Assembly (NCBI RefSeq): GCF_020164555.1
Contig: NZ_JAIQZB010000004.1
Coordinates: 124,001 to 188,000 of the forward strand
Direction: 5' to 3'
DNA: 64,000 nt
Source: Salegentibacter lacus
Lineage (GTDB): Bacteria; Bacteroidota; Bacteroidia; Flavobacteriales; Flavobacteriaceae
The position numbers were made by a program, and so were the translations under genes. Shown piece after piece: positions 36,335-45,605 of the stretch. A model generated the notes under the pieces. That model had not been told where the DNA came from. It saw nothing but the letters and a program-made list of their open reading frames with translations, and searched no databases. Within the stretch, counting starts at the first letter, position 1. The number at the start of each line of letters is the position of its first letter.

Positions 36335-37789
36335 ATGAAAACACTAAACAGAAAAAATACTGGAATTGATATTGAACATCCAATAAAAGTAGTCCAGTTT
36401 GGCGAAGGGAATTTTCTACGTGCATTTGTAGATTATGTGATTGATAAGCTCAATGAACAGGCTGGTTTTAATGCCGGTGTAGCCGTGGTGCAACCTATTG
36501 CTTCAGGAATGGTATCTATGCTCAACGACCAGGATGGTTTGTATAATCTTTTTATGCGAGGAATTAAGAATGGGAAGGAAATTCAGGAAAAGCGTACTAT
36601 TTCCTGTATTCAGAAAGGTATAAATCCTTACGAGGATTATGCGCAATATATGGCACTTGCGGAAGAGGAGCAATTACAATTTGTTATTTCCAATACCACT
36701 GAAGCAGGAATATCTTTTGATGAAAAAGATACGTTAGATGGAACACCTCATAATAGCTTTCCGGCAAAACTTACAGCCTTACTTTATAAACGATTTCAAC
36801 ATTTTAAAGGTGATAAAAATAAGGGACTAACTATCATTCCTTGTGAGCTCATAAACCATAATGCAGATACGCTAAAAGAAATTATTTTAAAGTATGCCAA
36901 TTTATGGAAGTTGGAAAAGGAATTCAGCGATTGGATCAATCAATCTAACAGTTTTCATAATACGCTTGTAGATCGAATAGTTCCGGGATATCCAAAAGAT
37001 GATATAGAAAATTATCAGAAGGAACTCGAGTTTGAAGATAAACTTGTGGTAACAGCTGAAGTTTTTCTGCTTTGGGTAATTGAAGGTGACGAAAAATTAA
37101 AGCAAAAAATCCCATTTGATAAAATAGATGAAAATATATTGGTTGTAAAGGATATGCAACCTTACCGTACCCGTAAAGTACGCATCCTAAACGGAGCGCA
37201 TACTACAATGGTGCCTTTCTCATTATTATATGGTAACGAAACAGTAAAAGAAACTATAGACAACAGTTTTACCGGCGAATTTGTTAAGGAAGCTGTTTTT
37301 GAAGAAATCAACCCAACACTTTCTTTAGGCAAAGAAGAACTGGACACTTTTGCCAATGAGGTTTTTGATCGTTTTAGGAATCCATTTATTAAACATCAAC
37401 TTGCGAGTATAGCCCTAAACTCTATATCAAAATTTAAAGTTCGGGTATTACCAAGTTTAATTGCTTACCAGGATAAAAATAACGAGTTGCCCTTACGTCT
37501 CACTTACGCTATGGCCTGTTTAATCAGGTTTTATCGCGGAGAATGGGAAGGCAAGTTACTTCCGGTAAAAGACGATGCAGAAATTACCGATTTCTTCAAA
37601 AAAGTATGGGAACAACATAGTTATAAAGATATTTCCAGGGATGTGCTTCAGAAGAAAGAATTCTGGGGGGAAGACCTTACTAAAATCCCGGTTTTAAAGA
37701 AGCATATCGCCTATGCTTTGGATTTAATTGAAAATAAAGGAATAGAAGAAGGTTTTTCCGTTTTTTCAGAAGAGCTAAGGGTGCAGTAA
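36335..37789 (+). CDS. uxaB: Tagaturonate reductase (altronate oxidoreductase)
   Basis: NADH-dependent reduction of D-tagaturonate to D-altronate. The 484-residue protein belongs to the mannitol/altronate dehydrogenase family. The N-terminal Rossmann motif VVQFGEGNFLRAFVDYVID and the catalytic block RKVRILNGAHT (with the Lys and His of the family) are clear. UxaA follows after 16 bases, which favours altronate over mannonate or mannitol as product. No part is missing. Confidence 0.94.
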   Translation: MKTLNRKNTGIDIEHPIKVVQFGEGNFLRAFVDYVIDKLNEQAGFNAGVAVVQPIASGMVSMLNDQDGLYNLFMRGIKNGKEIQEKRTISCIQKGINPYEDYAQYMALAEEEQLQFVISNTTEAGISFDEKDTLDGTPHNSFPAKLTALLYKRFQHFKGDKNKGLTIIPCELINHNADTLKEIILKYANLWKLEKEFSDWINQSNSFHNTLVDRIVPGYPKDDIENYQKELEFEDKLVVTAEVFLLWVIEGDEKLKQKIPFDKIDENILVVKDMQPYRTRKVRILNGAHTTMVPFSLLYGNETVKETIDNSFTGEFVKEAVFEEINPTLSLGKEELDTFANEVFDRFRNPFIKHQLASIALNSISKFKVRVLPSLIAYQDKNNELPLRLTYAMACLIRFYRGEWEGKLLPVKDDAEITDFFKKVWEQHSYKDISRDVLQKKEFWGEDLTKIPVLKKHIAYALDLIENKGIEEGFSVFSEELRVQ

Positions 37790-37805
37790 AGAAATAAGAA
37801 AAAGT

Positions 37806-39422
37806 ATGGAAAAGAAAGCGATAAAGGTTCATCCTGATGATAATGTGGCTGTAGCCCTTATAGACGTGTGGGAAGATAACGTGATTCAGGTTGAAAATGA
37901 TAAAGTAAAATTAGTTACCAATACTAAAGCCAAACATAAATTTAGCCTGGTAGATCTGGCTGAAGGTGACAAAATATTTATGTATGGTGTTCTTGTTGGA
38001 AAGGCAATGATGCCTATAAAACGTGGGGAAGTTCTCACGGTAAATAATGTAAAACACGAGAGCAATACTGCTTATAAAAAAACAGAAACTACTTCCTGGA
38101 ATGCTCCCGATATTTCTAAGTGGAAAGACAGAACTTTTAACGGTTACCACCGTCCAGACGGGCAGGTAGGGACTAAAAACGTCTGGTTATTTTTTCCGTT
38201 GGTATTTTGTGAAAATAAAAATATTGAAAAGCTAAAAGACGTTTTTGAAAATGAATTGTCTTTTCATAAATCCTCGCGGCAACGATTGCTACTTCGAAAA
38301 TTAATTCACGGTGAGGATTCCGATGTTATGTTAGACAACGAACCGGAAGAAAGTGCAATTTTTGACAATATAGAAGTAAAGTTTATCACCCACCAGGGCG
38401 GCTGTGGCGGCATTAGACAGGATAGTGCCTCATTGGCGAGATTATTATCAGGTTATGTGAACAATCCTAATGTTGCCGGTGCAACAGTGCTTAGTTTAGG
38501 CTGTCAGAATTTACAAATCGATATTTTTAAAAATGCCTTAAAAAGGATTAATCCCGACATCCAAAAACCGGTTCTAATTTATGAGCAACAACAAATGGGA
38601 ACGGTAGATGAAATGATGGATACCATTATTAAAGAATCTTTTTCAGAAGTTAAGAAAGCAAATGAAATTAAGCGAAAACCGGCTCCACTATCAAAAATAA
38701 AATTAGGATTGGAATGCGGTGGTTCTGATGGTTTCTCGGGGATTTCAGCAAATCCCGCTCTAGGTTATGCCTCAGATTTATTAGCAGCTTTGAAAGGCTC
38801 CCCAATTCTTTCTGAATTTCCTGAATTATGCGGAATTGAGCAGGAATTGGTGAACCGTTGCGTTTCCGATGAAATCGCCGAGCGTTTTATTGAACTTACC
38901 CGGGCTTATGAAAAGGCCGCAATAGCATCAGGATCAGGTTTTGATATGAATCCGTCTCCGGGTAATATTAAAGATGGTTTAATTACCGATGCAATGAAGT
39001 CGGCTGGAGCTGCCAAGAAAGGAGGAACTTCTCCAATTGAAGACGTGTTGGACTACGGCGATTATGTTACAAAACCAGGTTTAAACCTTTTAAACACTCC
39101 GGGCAATGATGTGGAAAGCACAACCGCTATGGTAGGTGCAGGAGCAAGTGTGGTAGTATTTACTACTGGTTTGGGAACGCCTACAGGAAACCCTGTTGCA
39201 CCGGTAATAAAAGTATCTTCCAATTCAACTCTGGCCAGGACAATGCCAGATATTATTGATATAGATTCTGGCGGAGTAATTCGTGGAGAAAAAACCATAG
39301 AAGAAATGGGCGAAGAAATTCTGGAATTCATAATTCAGGTTGCCAGTGGCGAAGTTGAATCTAAAGCCGATCAATTAAATCAGGACGATTTTATTCCGTG
39401 GAAACGAGGGGTTTCATTATAG
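37806..39422 (+). CDS. uxaA: Altronate dehydratase
   Basis: Dehydrates D-altronate to KDG. It is 538 residues, a single-chain enzyme with an N-terminal SAF-like domain (about 1-95) and a C-terminal UxaA/GarD domain. Conserved Cys-rich motifs are visible: THQGGCGGIRQDS, LSLGCQNLQ and LECGGSDGFSGISANPALG, which hold the metal site of the family. It joins the saturated galacturonate branch to KdgK. Together with uxaB and uxaC it completes the classical isomerase pathway. Confidence 0.95.
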   Translation: MEKKAIKVHPDDNVAVALIDVWEDNVIQVENDKVKLVTNTKAKHKFSLVDLAEGDKIFMYGVLVGKAMMPIKRGEVLTVNNVKHESNTAYKKTETTSWNAPDISKWKDRTFNGYHRPDGQVGTKNVWLFFPLVFCENKNIEKLKDVFENELSFHKSSRQRLLLRKLIHGEDSDVMLDNEPEESAIFDNIEVKFITHQGGCGGIRQDSASLARLLSGYVNNPNVAGATVLSLGCQNLQIDIFKNALKRINPDIQKPVLIYEQQQMGTVDEMMDTIIKESFSEVKKANEIKRKPAPLSKIKLGLECGGSDGFSGISANPALGYASDLLAALKGSPILSEFPELCGIEQELVNRCVSDEIAERFIELTRAYEKAAIASGSGFDMNPSPGNIKDGLITDAMKSAGAAKKGGTSPIEDVLDYGDYVTKPGLNLLNTPGNDVESTTAMVGAGASVVVFTTGLGTPTGNPVAPVIKVSSNSTLARTMPDIIDIDSGGVIRGEKTIEEMGEEILEFIIQVASGEVESKADQLNQDDFIPWKRGVSL

Positions 39423-39438
39423 ATTAAACATTTAAAAA

Positions 39439-40623
39439 ATGGCAGGGAAAAAAACTATAAAAGCAGGGATTATAGGATCGGGTTTTGCCGCCAAATTCCA
39501 TTTCGATGCCATTCAAAGAGTTTTTAGTTGTGATGTGGAAGTGGTAGGGATTTATTCAAAAACCCCTTTAAATTCTCGATCTTTCGCTGAAGAAAGAGAT
39601 TTGAAATCCTTTTCTTCTTTACCAGATCTCATTCAGGCTTCCGATATCATTCATCTTTGTACACCGCCCGTTACTCACGAGAGCATTGCTATAGAGGTAA
39701 TGAAACTCGATAAAGATATCATCATTGAAAAACCACTTACCGGCTATTTTGGGGAAGGAAATGAAGGTTTTTCTGGGGATGATTTTTCAAAGGAAACAGG
39801 ACTTAAAAAAGCCCTGGAAAGTATTAGCCGTATTCTCGATGCTGAAAAGCAAAGTAAGGGACGGGTAATGTATGCTGAAAACTGGATTTATGCGCCGGCT
39901 ATTCAGAAGGAAAGAGAAATTCTTGAAAAAGCCGGTGGGCAGATCCATTGGATCCAGGCACAGCAATCGCATTCCGGTTCCCATTCCCAGGATTATGGAA
40001 AATGGCATTTATCCGGTGGTGGCTCGCTGATGGGAAAAGGTTGTCATCCATTAGCAGGAGCACTTTATCTAAAAGCGGTTGAGGGAAAAGCGCTAAACGG
40101 GAAACCAATTCGGCCAAAATCTGTATCCTGTAGAACCCACGCTATAACCCGCCAGGAAAATTTCAAAAATAAAGGCCATTTGCGCGATTCTTATACCGAT
40201 GTGGAGGATTACGCTTTTACGCATATTGTTTTTGAAGATGGAAGTGTGGCCGATATTGTAGCCAGTGAATTACTGCACGGCGGAGTAAAAAACTACCTGG
40301 AAGTTCATGCCAACGATCATCGCACAATTTGTAATCTCACACCTAACAATGCGATGCAAACCTACAATCCCGATGATGAGAATTTTAAAGATATTTATGT
40401 GGTAGAAAAAACCGGCACTAAACAGGGCTGGTCCAATATTTCTCCAGATGAAGCCTGGTTTAATGGATACCAACATGAAATGGAAGCTTTTTATAGATCT
40501 TCAGCATTTGGAGAAGCTATTGAAAGCGACAGTAACCTGGCTGCAAATGTGATTGCTACTATTTATTCTGCCTATGTTTCTGCAGAAAAGAAGGGAATTG
40601 AAGTAGAAATACAAAGCTTTTAA
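39439..40623 (+). CDS. Gfo/Idh/MocA-family oxidoreductase
   Basis: Cytoplasmic NAD(P)-dependent dehydrogenase of unknown substrate, 394 residues. The Rossmann motif AGIIGSGFAAKFHFDAI opens the protein, and IIIEKPLTG gives the family EKP motif. The second, beta-sheet domain begins near residue 145. As last gene of the kduI operon it probably handles a sugar or uronate derivative that the standard enzymes do not, for example a methylated or modified uronate or a side-chain sugar. No known pathway step is left open here, so the substrate is a true unknown. Confidence 0.85.
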   Translation: MAGKKTIKAGIIGSGFAAKFHFDAIQRVFSCDVEVVGIYSKTPLNSRSFAEERDLKSFSSLPDLIQASDIIHLCTPPVTHESIAIEVMKLDKDIIIEKPLTGYFGEGNEGFSGDDFSKETGLKKALESISRILDAEKQSKGRVMYAENWIYAPAIQKEREILEKAGGQIHWIQAQQSHSGSHSQDYGKWHLSGGGSLMGKGCHPLAGALYLKAVEGKALNGKPIRPKSVSCRTHAITRQENFKNKGHLRDSYTDVEDYAFTHIVFEDGSVADIVASELLHGGVKNYLEVHANDHRTICNLTPNNAMQTYNPDDENFKDIYVVEKTGTKQGWSNISPDEAWFNGYQHEMEAFYRSSAFGEAIESDSNLAANVIATIYSAYVSAEKKGIEVEIQSF

Positions 40624-40712
40624 ACAATTCTCAGAATAATTTAAATCAGTTACTTTGTCTGAACCGGAACTATCCTAGGGATTTATTCAAAAAAAAGCCA
40701 AAAACGGATTTT

Positions 40713-41732
40713 TTAATTTCTAATAGAAGAACCTCTAACAATAAGTTCTGGAGTGAGGACTACTTTCTTTTCAATACTTACTTTCTTATTTTCATTCATT
40801 TGTTCCAGAAAAACCTGTGCAGCAATTTTCCCCATAGTGAGGGGTGTTTGATCTACGGTGCTTATTGGAAGTTCCATGTATTTTGTAAATGGTTCATTAC
40901 TAAAACCGGTTACACAAACATCTTTTGGAATTTTAAGCCCCATTTTTTTTAGTTCCTGAATAGCACCTAAAGCGGTGTAATCACTGGCAGAAAAAATAGC
41001 ATCGGGTTTTTTCTTTAATTTCCATAATTCTTCAATTGCAGATGCTCCCGATTCTATCTTACTATTGGTTTTTATTATAAAATCAGGTTCAACTTCCAGA
41101 TTATTATCTTCTAAAGCTTTAATATAACCATCGTGTCGATTTTTATAAATTTCAAGGTTTAGATCGCCAGATAAATGGGCAATTCTCTTGCAACCCTGCT
41201 CAATAAGTTGCTGTGTTGCCATGTAACCGGCTTTAAAGTCATCAATTATTACAGAACTCACTCCGGGTACTTCTTTTTTACGGTCAAAAAATACTAAGGG
41301 AGTACCTTCTGCTAAGGCTTTTTCAATATGATCAGTATTTAAAGTGGTCTTGGAAACCGACATAAAAATACCATCTATCTGAGTATTGATAAGGGTGTTA
41401 ATTTGTTCAATTTCATTTTCATAATTTTCATGGGTCTGGCAAATAATTACGTGATACCCATGAGGAGTAAGTTCTTCTTCAATTCCTCTAATTACCGATG
41501 AGAAAAAACTACGATTTATATAAGGCACAATTACGCCCACATTGTTACTCTTCCCGCTTTTTAATGCCTGTGCTAAACGGTTCTGTTTGTAATTCATTTC
41601 TTTAGCGGTCTTCAATACCAATTCCCGAGTACTTAAACTGATTTTTGGATTATTATTTAAGGCGCGGGAAACCGTTGCAGCACTAACATTTAGCTTTTTC
41701 GAAATATCGTAAATAGTTACTTTATCTTTCAT
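40713..41732 (-). CDS. LacI-family transcriptional regulator
   Basis: DNA-binding repressor of about 339 residues, counted from the ATG at 41732 (a TTG 11 codons upstream is less likely). The N-terminal HTH reads VTIYDISKKLNVSAATVSRAL, with hinge KEMNYKQNRLAQALKSGKSN. The rest is the periplasmic-binding-protein-like sensor domain. It lies between, and opposite to, the catabolic operon and the second GH28 unit. An imperfect copy of the TGTAATCGATTACA palindrome lies about 170 bases upstream of its start, which fits autoregulation. Its inducer may be a uronate or KDG, by analogy with other pectin regulators. Confidence 0.93.
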   Translation of the reverse strand: MKDKVTIYDISKKLNVSAATVSRALNNNPKISLSTRELVLKTAKEMNYKQNRLAQALKSGKSNNVGVIVPYINRSFFSSVIRGIEEELTPHGYHVIICQTHENYENEIEQINTLINTQIDGIFMSVSKTTLNTDHIEKALAEGTPLVFFDRKKEVPGVSSVIIDDFKAGYMATQQLIEQGCKRIAHLSGDLNLEIYKNRHDGYIKALEDNNLEVEPDFIIKTNSKIESGASAIEELWKLKKKPDAIFSASDYTALGAIQELKKMGLKIPKDVCVTGFSNEPFTKYMELPISTVDQTPLTMGKIAAQVFLEQMNENKKVSIEKKVVLTPELIVRGSSIRN

Positions 41733-41900
41733 AGTAATAAGTAGGAAAATATTTGAATCGTGCAATTTGTTGCATTACGAAAATATAAAAAAAGCTCAAA
41801 AAAAGCTTTTAATTGCGAAGAATGTAATTAAAAACTTTAACCTTCTGCCATTTTTGATGATTTTCTTGTTAGGAAATGGAATCGCAATGGAGTAATTTGA

Positions 41901-41914
41901 AGTAATCGATTCCA
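41901..41914. promoter_or_regulatory. Degenerate operator between lacI-type gene and GH28
   Basis: AGTAATCGATTCCA differs at two positions from the exact palindrome. It lies between the divergent regulator and GH28 genes, 131 bases before the exact site at 42045. It could serve autoregulation of the regulator or form a loop with the exact site. Confidence 0.4.
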
Positions 41915-42044
41915 AATACGGTCTATTAATTTTTAAATGCAGACCTTTTCTTGGTAAAATTCGGCGGTTTTTTAATTAAGGGCGATTAAAATTTAATAAT
42001 TTACTGATCTTTTTAGTGTGATTGTTATTTATTTTATATTTTAG

Positions 42045-42058
42045 TGTAATCGATTACA
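42045..42058. promoter_or_regulatory. Operator palindrome upstream of second GH28
   Basis: Third exact copy of TGTAATCGATTACA, 22 bases before the ATG at 42081, preceded by TTAG where the other two copies have TTTG. Being so near the start codon, bound repressor would block transcription directly. Confidence 0.78.
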
Positions 42059-42080
42059 AATATTGCTAATTACTAATAAT

Positions 42081-43544
42081 ATGAATGTAAATAATAAAGG
42101 TGGGTTTAAAATTTTGTTCTTAATCCTGATGGGTATAATAGTGTTGTCTTGTAAGAACGATAAAAAAGATAAATCTGAAACCTCTCAAAATTCAGAATTG
42201 AGTCAATCTGAAAAAGCCTGGCAAAATGCCGATGAAATTATTAAAAATATAACGGTCCCTCAGTTTAAGGATACTGTGTTCAACGTAAAAGATTTTGGTG
42301 CCGTAGCTGATGGAGAAACAAATAATACGGAAGCCTTTGCCGATGCGATTAAAGCTTGTTCAGAATCAGGTGGTGGAAAGGTTCTGGTTCCGGAAGGGAA
42401 ATATTTAACCGGCCCTATTCATTTAAAAAGTAATGTGAATTTTCATATTGCAGAAAATAGTGAAATATTATTCACAAAAGATAAAAAAGCGTACTTGCCA
42501 GTAGTTCATACTTCTTATGAGGGTATGGAGTTTATGAATTACTCTCCTATGATTTATGCTTACAAACAGGAGAATATTGCCGTAACCGGGAAGGGTGTTT
42601 TTAACGGCCAGGCCGATAATGAAAATTGGTGGCCATGGAGTGGTGCCGAGCGCTACGGCCACAAAGAGGGGGAGCCACAACAGCGAGATGAACACAACCT
42701 GCCGCGCTTGAGTAAAATGGTTGAAGATGGTGTTGCTGTAGAGGAACGAGTTTTTGGGGAAGGTCATCAATTTCGTGTACCATTTTTCGAACCCTTTGAA
42801 TGTGAAAATGTATTGATAAAAGACGTGAAATTTATAAAAGCACCATTCTGGGTAATGCACCCAACAAAGTCTAGTAATGTAACTGTAGATGGTGTAACGG
42901 TAGAAAGCCACGGACCCAATAATGACGGCTGTAACCCTGAATATAGTAAGAATGTGCACATTAAAAATTGTCTTTTTGATACCGGCGATGATTGTATTGC
43001 TATAAAATCTGGAAGGGATAATGACGGAAGACGAGTAGGCATAAGCAGTGAAAATATTGTAGTTGAAGACTGTGTAATGAAAGACGGTCACGGTGGTGTG
43101 GTAATGGGTAGTGAAATTTCCGGAGGGGTTCGCAATGTATATGTTAGAAACTGTGAAATGAACAGCCCGAACCTTGACAGGGCTATTAGGATAAAAACCA
43201 ATACCCGCCGGGGTGGAACCATCGAAGATATCTATGTAAAAAACTTAAAAGTTGGTCAGGTTAAAGAAGCTGTCTTGAAAATAAATACACACTACGCAAT
43301 TTACGATAATCAGGAAGGAGAACATATGCCGGTAATAAGAAACATATTTTTAGAAAATGTAGATGTTGAAAACGGTGGTGAATATGGTATTCTTATTAGA
43401 GGGCGAGAAGAGTCTCCTGTAACAGGAGTTCATTTAACAAATGTCACTATCAAAAAAGCTGAAACCCCTCTTTTGATAGAAAATGCTAATGATATAGAAT
43501 TTAAAAACACAAGCATTAACGGTAAGCAAATAACAAATGAGTAA
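42081..43544 (+). CDS. GH28 polygalacturonase (second copy), lipoprotein
   Basis: Galacturonan hydrolase, 487 residues from the ATG at 42081; the in-frame TTG at 42063 is less likely because the signal fits the ATG. The lipobox is IIVLSCKND (Cys about 23). The GH28 catalytic set is present: NNDG (D282), GDDCIAIKSG (D303/D304) and GHGG (H337), followed by IRIKTNTRRGG. The segment NGQADNENWWPWSG is typical of exo-polygalacturonase-like Bacteroidota proteins. Being lipid-anchored it probably acts at the outer membrane or in the periplasm. It heads the third unit, with an operator directly in front. Confidence 0.94.
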   Translation: MNVNNKGGFKILFLILMGIIVLSCKNDKKDKSETSQNSELSQSEKAWQNADEIIKNITVPQFKDTVFNVKDFGAVADGETNNTEAFADAIKACSESGGGKVLVPEGKYLTGPIHLKSNVNFHIAENSEILFTKDKKAYLPVVHTSYEGMEFMNYSPMIYAYKQENIAVTGKGVFNGQADNENWWPWSGAERYGHKEGEPQQRDEHNLPRLSKMVEDGVAVEERVFGEGHQFRVPFFEPFECENVLIKDVKFIKAPFWVMHPTKSSNVTVDGVTVESHGPNNDGCNPEYSKNVHIKNCLFDTGDDCIAIKSGRDNDGRRVGISSENIVVEDCVMKDGHGGVVMGSEISGGVRNVYVRNCEMNSPNLDRAIRIKTNTRRGGTIEDIYVKNLKVGQVKEAVLKINTHYAIYDNQEGEHMPVIRNIFLENVDVENGGEYGILIRGREESPVTGVHLTNVTIKKAETPLLIENANDIEFKNTSINGKQITNE

Positions 43545-43609
43545 ATAGTTTTAGTTAGTTAGTTAGTTTTTCCATGCAGATATCTAAATGTGGTTTACAG
43601 TGTGTGATT

Positions 43610-43665
43610 ATGGTATTTGGGCGTGCAGGTGTCTGCACATTAAGTTGAGCACGCCCTTATACCAT
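43610..43665 (+). other. Long hairpin between second GH28 and CE8
   Basis: The arm ATGGTATTTGGGCGTGC (43610-43626) pairs with GCACGCCCTTATACCAT (43649-43665). Fifteen of 17 positions pair, with one T-T internal loop and a 22-nt apical loop. No T-run follows directly, so it is not a simple terminator; attenuation, processing or mRNA stability are options. An inner alternative, GTGCAG with CTGCAC, overlaps the right side of the left arm. Confidence 0.6.
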
Positions 43666-43713
43666 ATTATTAAGACAGACTTACTTGGATTTTAAACCAT
43701 TAAATCAAATTAA

Positions 43714-44706
43714 ATGAACGTGAAAAAACTAATATTTCTTTCTCTCTTCTTTCTGATTTCTAGCTTAACAGCTCAAGATGTAGAGGAAGTTTACCGATCT
43801 ATAACAGTAGATAAAAACGGTACTGGCGATTTTACCGAAATTCAGGAAGCCATTAATTCCACTCGGGATTTAGGCCCTGGATTTGTTGAAATTTATATTA
43901 AAAATGGAACCTATAATGAAAAACTGGAGATTCCAACCTGGAAACATAAACTTCGTTTATTTGGGGAAGACCGGGATAAAACCGTTATTACCAATAACGA
44001 CTATTCAGGAAAAAAAGAAAGTATAACCGGGGAGACCCTTTCAACTTTCACTTCTTTTACACTGCTGGTTTCAGGCGATGAAATCGAAATCGAAAATCTT
44101 ACGGTAAGAAATAGCTCTTGCGGGGAAGGCCAGGCTGTGGCTTTACACGTAGAGGGCGATAAATTTGTAAGCAAAAATGTGAATATTTTAGGTTGCCAGG
44201 ATACTATTTATGTAGCAACCGGAAGTAGCCGACAATATTACAAGAATTGTTATATAGAAGGTACTACCGATTTTATTTTCGGGCAGGCTACAGTTTTGTT
44301 TGAAGATTGTACAATTAAGAGTTTGAAGAATTCTTTTATCACTGCAGCGGCCACAACCCCACATCAGGAATTCGGTTTTGTATTTTTGAATTGTAAACTT
44401 ATTGCTGCTGAAGAAGTTGATGAAGTTTACCTGGGCAGACCGTGGCGGCCTTATGCGCAAACCGTCTTTATCAATTCTGAATTAGGAGAACATATTGTTT
44501 CAGCGGGTTGGGATCCCTGGGAAGGTGATGAGATGTTTCCAGAGAAGCAGAAAACCACTTTTTATGCGGAATACAATAATTCCGGTCCCGGTGCTGAAAC
44601 TTCAAATAGGGTAGATTGGTCCAGGCAGCTTAGTAAGAAAGAATCGAAGAAATATACCCTTGCTAATATTTTTGAACGTGAAGATTCCTGGAATCCATCA
44701 GAGTAA
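43714..44706 (+). CDS. Pectin methylesterase, CE8 (second copy)
   Basis: Homogalacturonan methylesterase, 330 residues, with a signal peptide ending at LTAQD (about 21). Active-site motifs are complete: GQAVAL, QDTIY (D163), DFIFG (D186) and LGRPW (R242). Compared with the copy at 23313-24278 it keeps the whole fold but differs in most other residues, so the two are not a recent duplicate. It is followed at 36 bases by a CE12 esterase, so ester removal is doubled in this unit too. Confidence 0.94.
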   Translation: MNVKKLIFLSLFFLISSLTAQDVEEVYRSITVDKNGTGDFTEIQEAINSTRDLGPGFVEIYIKNGTYNEKLEIPTWKHKLRLFGEDRDKTVITNNDYSGKKESITGETLSTFTSFTLLVSGDEIEIENLTVRNSSCGEGQAVALHVEGDKFVSKNVNILGCQDTIYVATGSSRQYYKNCYIEGTTDFIFGQATVLFEDCTIKSLKNSFITAAATTPHQEFGFVFLNCKLIAAEEVDEVYLGRPWRPYAQTVFINSELGEHIVSAGWDPWEGDEMFPEKQKTTFYAEYNNSGPGAETSNRVDWSRQLSKKESKKYTLANIFEREDSWNPSE

Positions 44707-44742
44707 TTGCTTATTTAATCTAATGGAAATAAATTACTATAA

Positions 44743-45528
44743 ATGAAAATCTTTAATCCATATATATTACTTATATGCTTTGGTTTAGTACACATAAGCC
44801 TTCAAGCTCAAGAACCTACGCTTTACCTGATTGGCGATTCAACAATGTCTAATAAAAAAGATCCGGAAGAAAATCCTGAACATGGATGGGGACAGGTTTT
44901 ACCCGAACTATTAACCAATAAAATTAAGGTTGAAAATCACGCTGTAAATGGTAGAAGCACAAAAAGTTTTATAGATGAAGGTCGATGGGAGAAGGTGTTA
45001 GAAAAGTTGCAGCCCGGTGATTTTGTGTTTATTCAGTTTGGGCATAACGATCAGAAATTCAAAGCCCCCAGCCGATTTACCAATCCTTTTACGGGTTATC
45101 GAAGTAATCTTGAAAAGTTTGTAAATGAAACTCTGGAAAAAGGTGCTACTCCTATACTTTTTAGCTCTATCGTAAGGCGAAATTTTAATGAACACGGAAC
45201 TTTAGTAGACACCCACGGCGAATACCCTTTGGTGGTCCGATTAGTAGCTGAAGATTTGAAGGTTCCGTTTGTAGACTTACAAAGAGCTACCGAAGAATTA
45301 TTACTTTCTTACGGAGAAGAAGATTCTAAAAATCTGCATCTTCATTTTGCACCCGGAGAAAACGATTATTATCCTGACGGAAAAACAGATGACACCCATC
45401 TTTCTAAAGAGGGAGCAACATTGGTGGCAAGCCTGGCCTTAAAAGAATTGGCGAAGTTAGATTCAGAATTTAAATCATTTATCAAAGAAAGCGTATTGCA
45501 AAAGAAAATCTCTGGTCATAATAAATAA
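44743..45528 (+). CDS. Rhamnogalacturonan acetylesterase, CE12-like
   Basis: Deacetylates pectin, single-domain SGNH hydrolase of 261 residues. A signal peptide ends at SLQAQ. Catalytic blocks: GDSTM (Ser nucleophile), NGRST, GHND and the DDTHL Asp-His pair. It corresponds to domain 1 of the fusion esterase at 20372-22063 but lacks the alpha/beta-hydrolase half. No lipobox is seen, so it is probably periplasmic. The next gene, fbp, starts a cytoplasmic set. Confidence 0.93.
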   Translation: MKIFNPYILLICFGLVHISLQAQEPTLYLIGDSTMSNKKDPEENPEHGWGQVLPELLTNKIKVENHAVNGRSTKSFIDEGRWEKVLEKLQPGDFVFIQFGHNDQKFKAPSRFTNPFTGYRSNLEKFVNETLEKGATPILFSSIVRRNFNEHGTLVDTHGEYPLVVRLVAEDLKVPFVDLQRATEELLLSYGEEDSKNLHLHFAPGENDYYPDGKTDDTHLSKEGATLVASLALKELAKLDSEFKSFIKESVLQKKISGHNK

Positions 45529-45605
45529 TTGAAGCTTGAACGCCGGGGAATATAATTACAACTTAACTGTAATTATTATTTTATAACTTAATTAGTTTTT
45601 CAATT

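Noticed and set aside
42468-43091. A 207-codon minus-strand open frame
   Set aside because: Antisense to the GH28 catalytic core; composition is that of a reverse reading with many aromatic residues and no motif.
43549-43567. Short TTAG tandem repeat after the second GH28
   Set aside because: Only about four units and no context for phase variation, since it lies after the stop codon and far from a promoter.
45554-45574. AATTACA/TGTAATT inverted repeat before fbp as a LacI-type operator
   Set aside because: The half-sites are in the opposite order with a 7-base gap and lack the central CG; more likely a weak hairpin.
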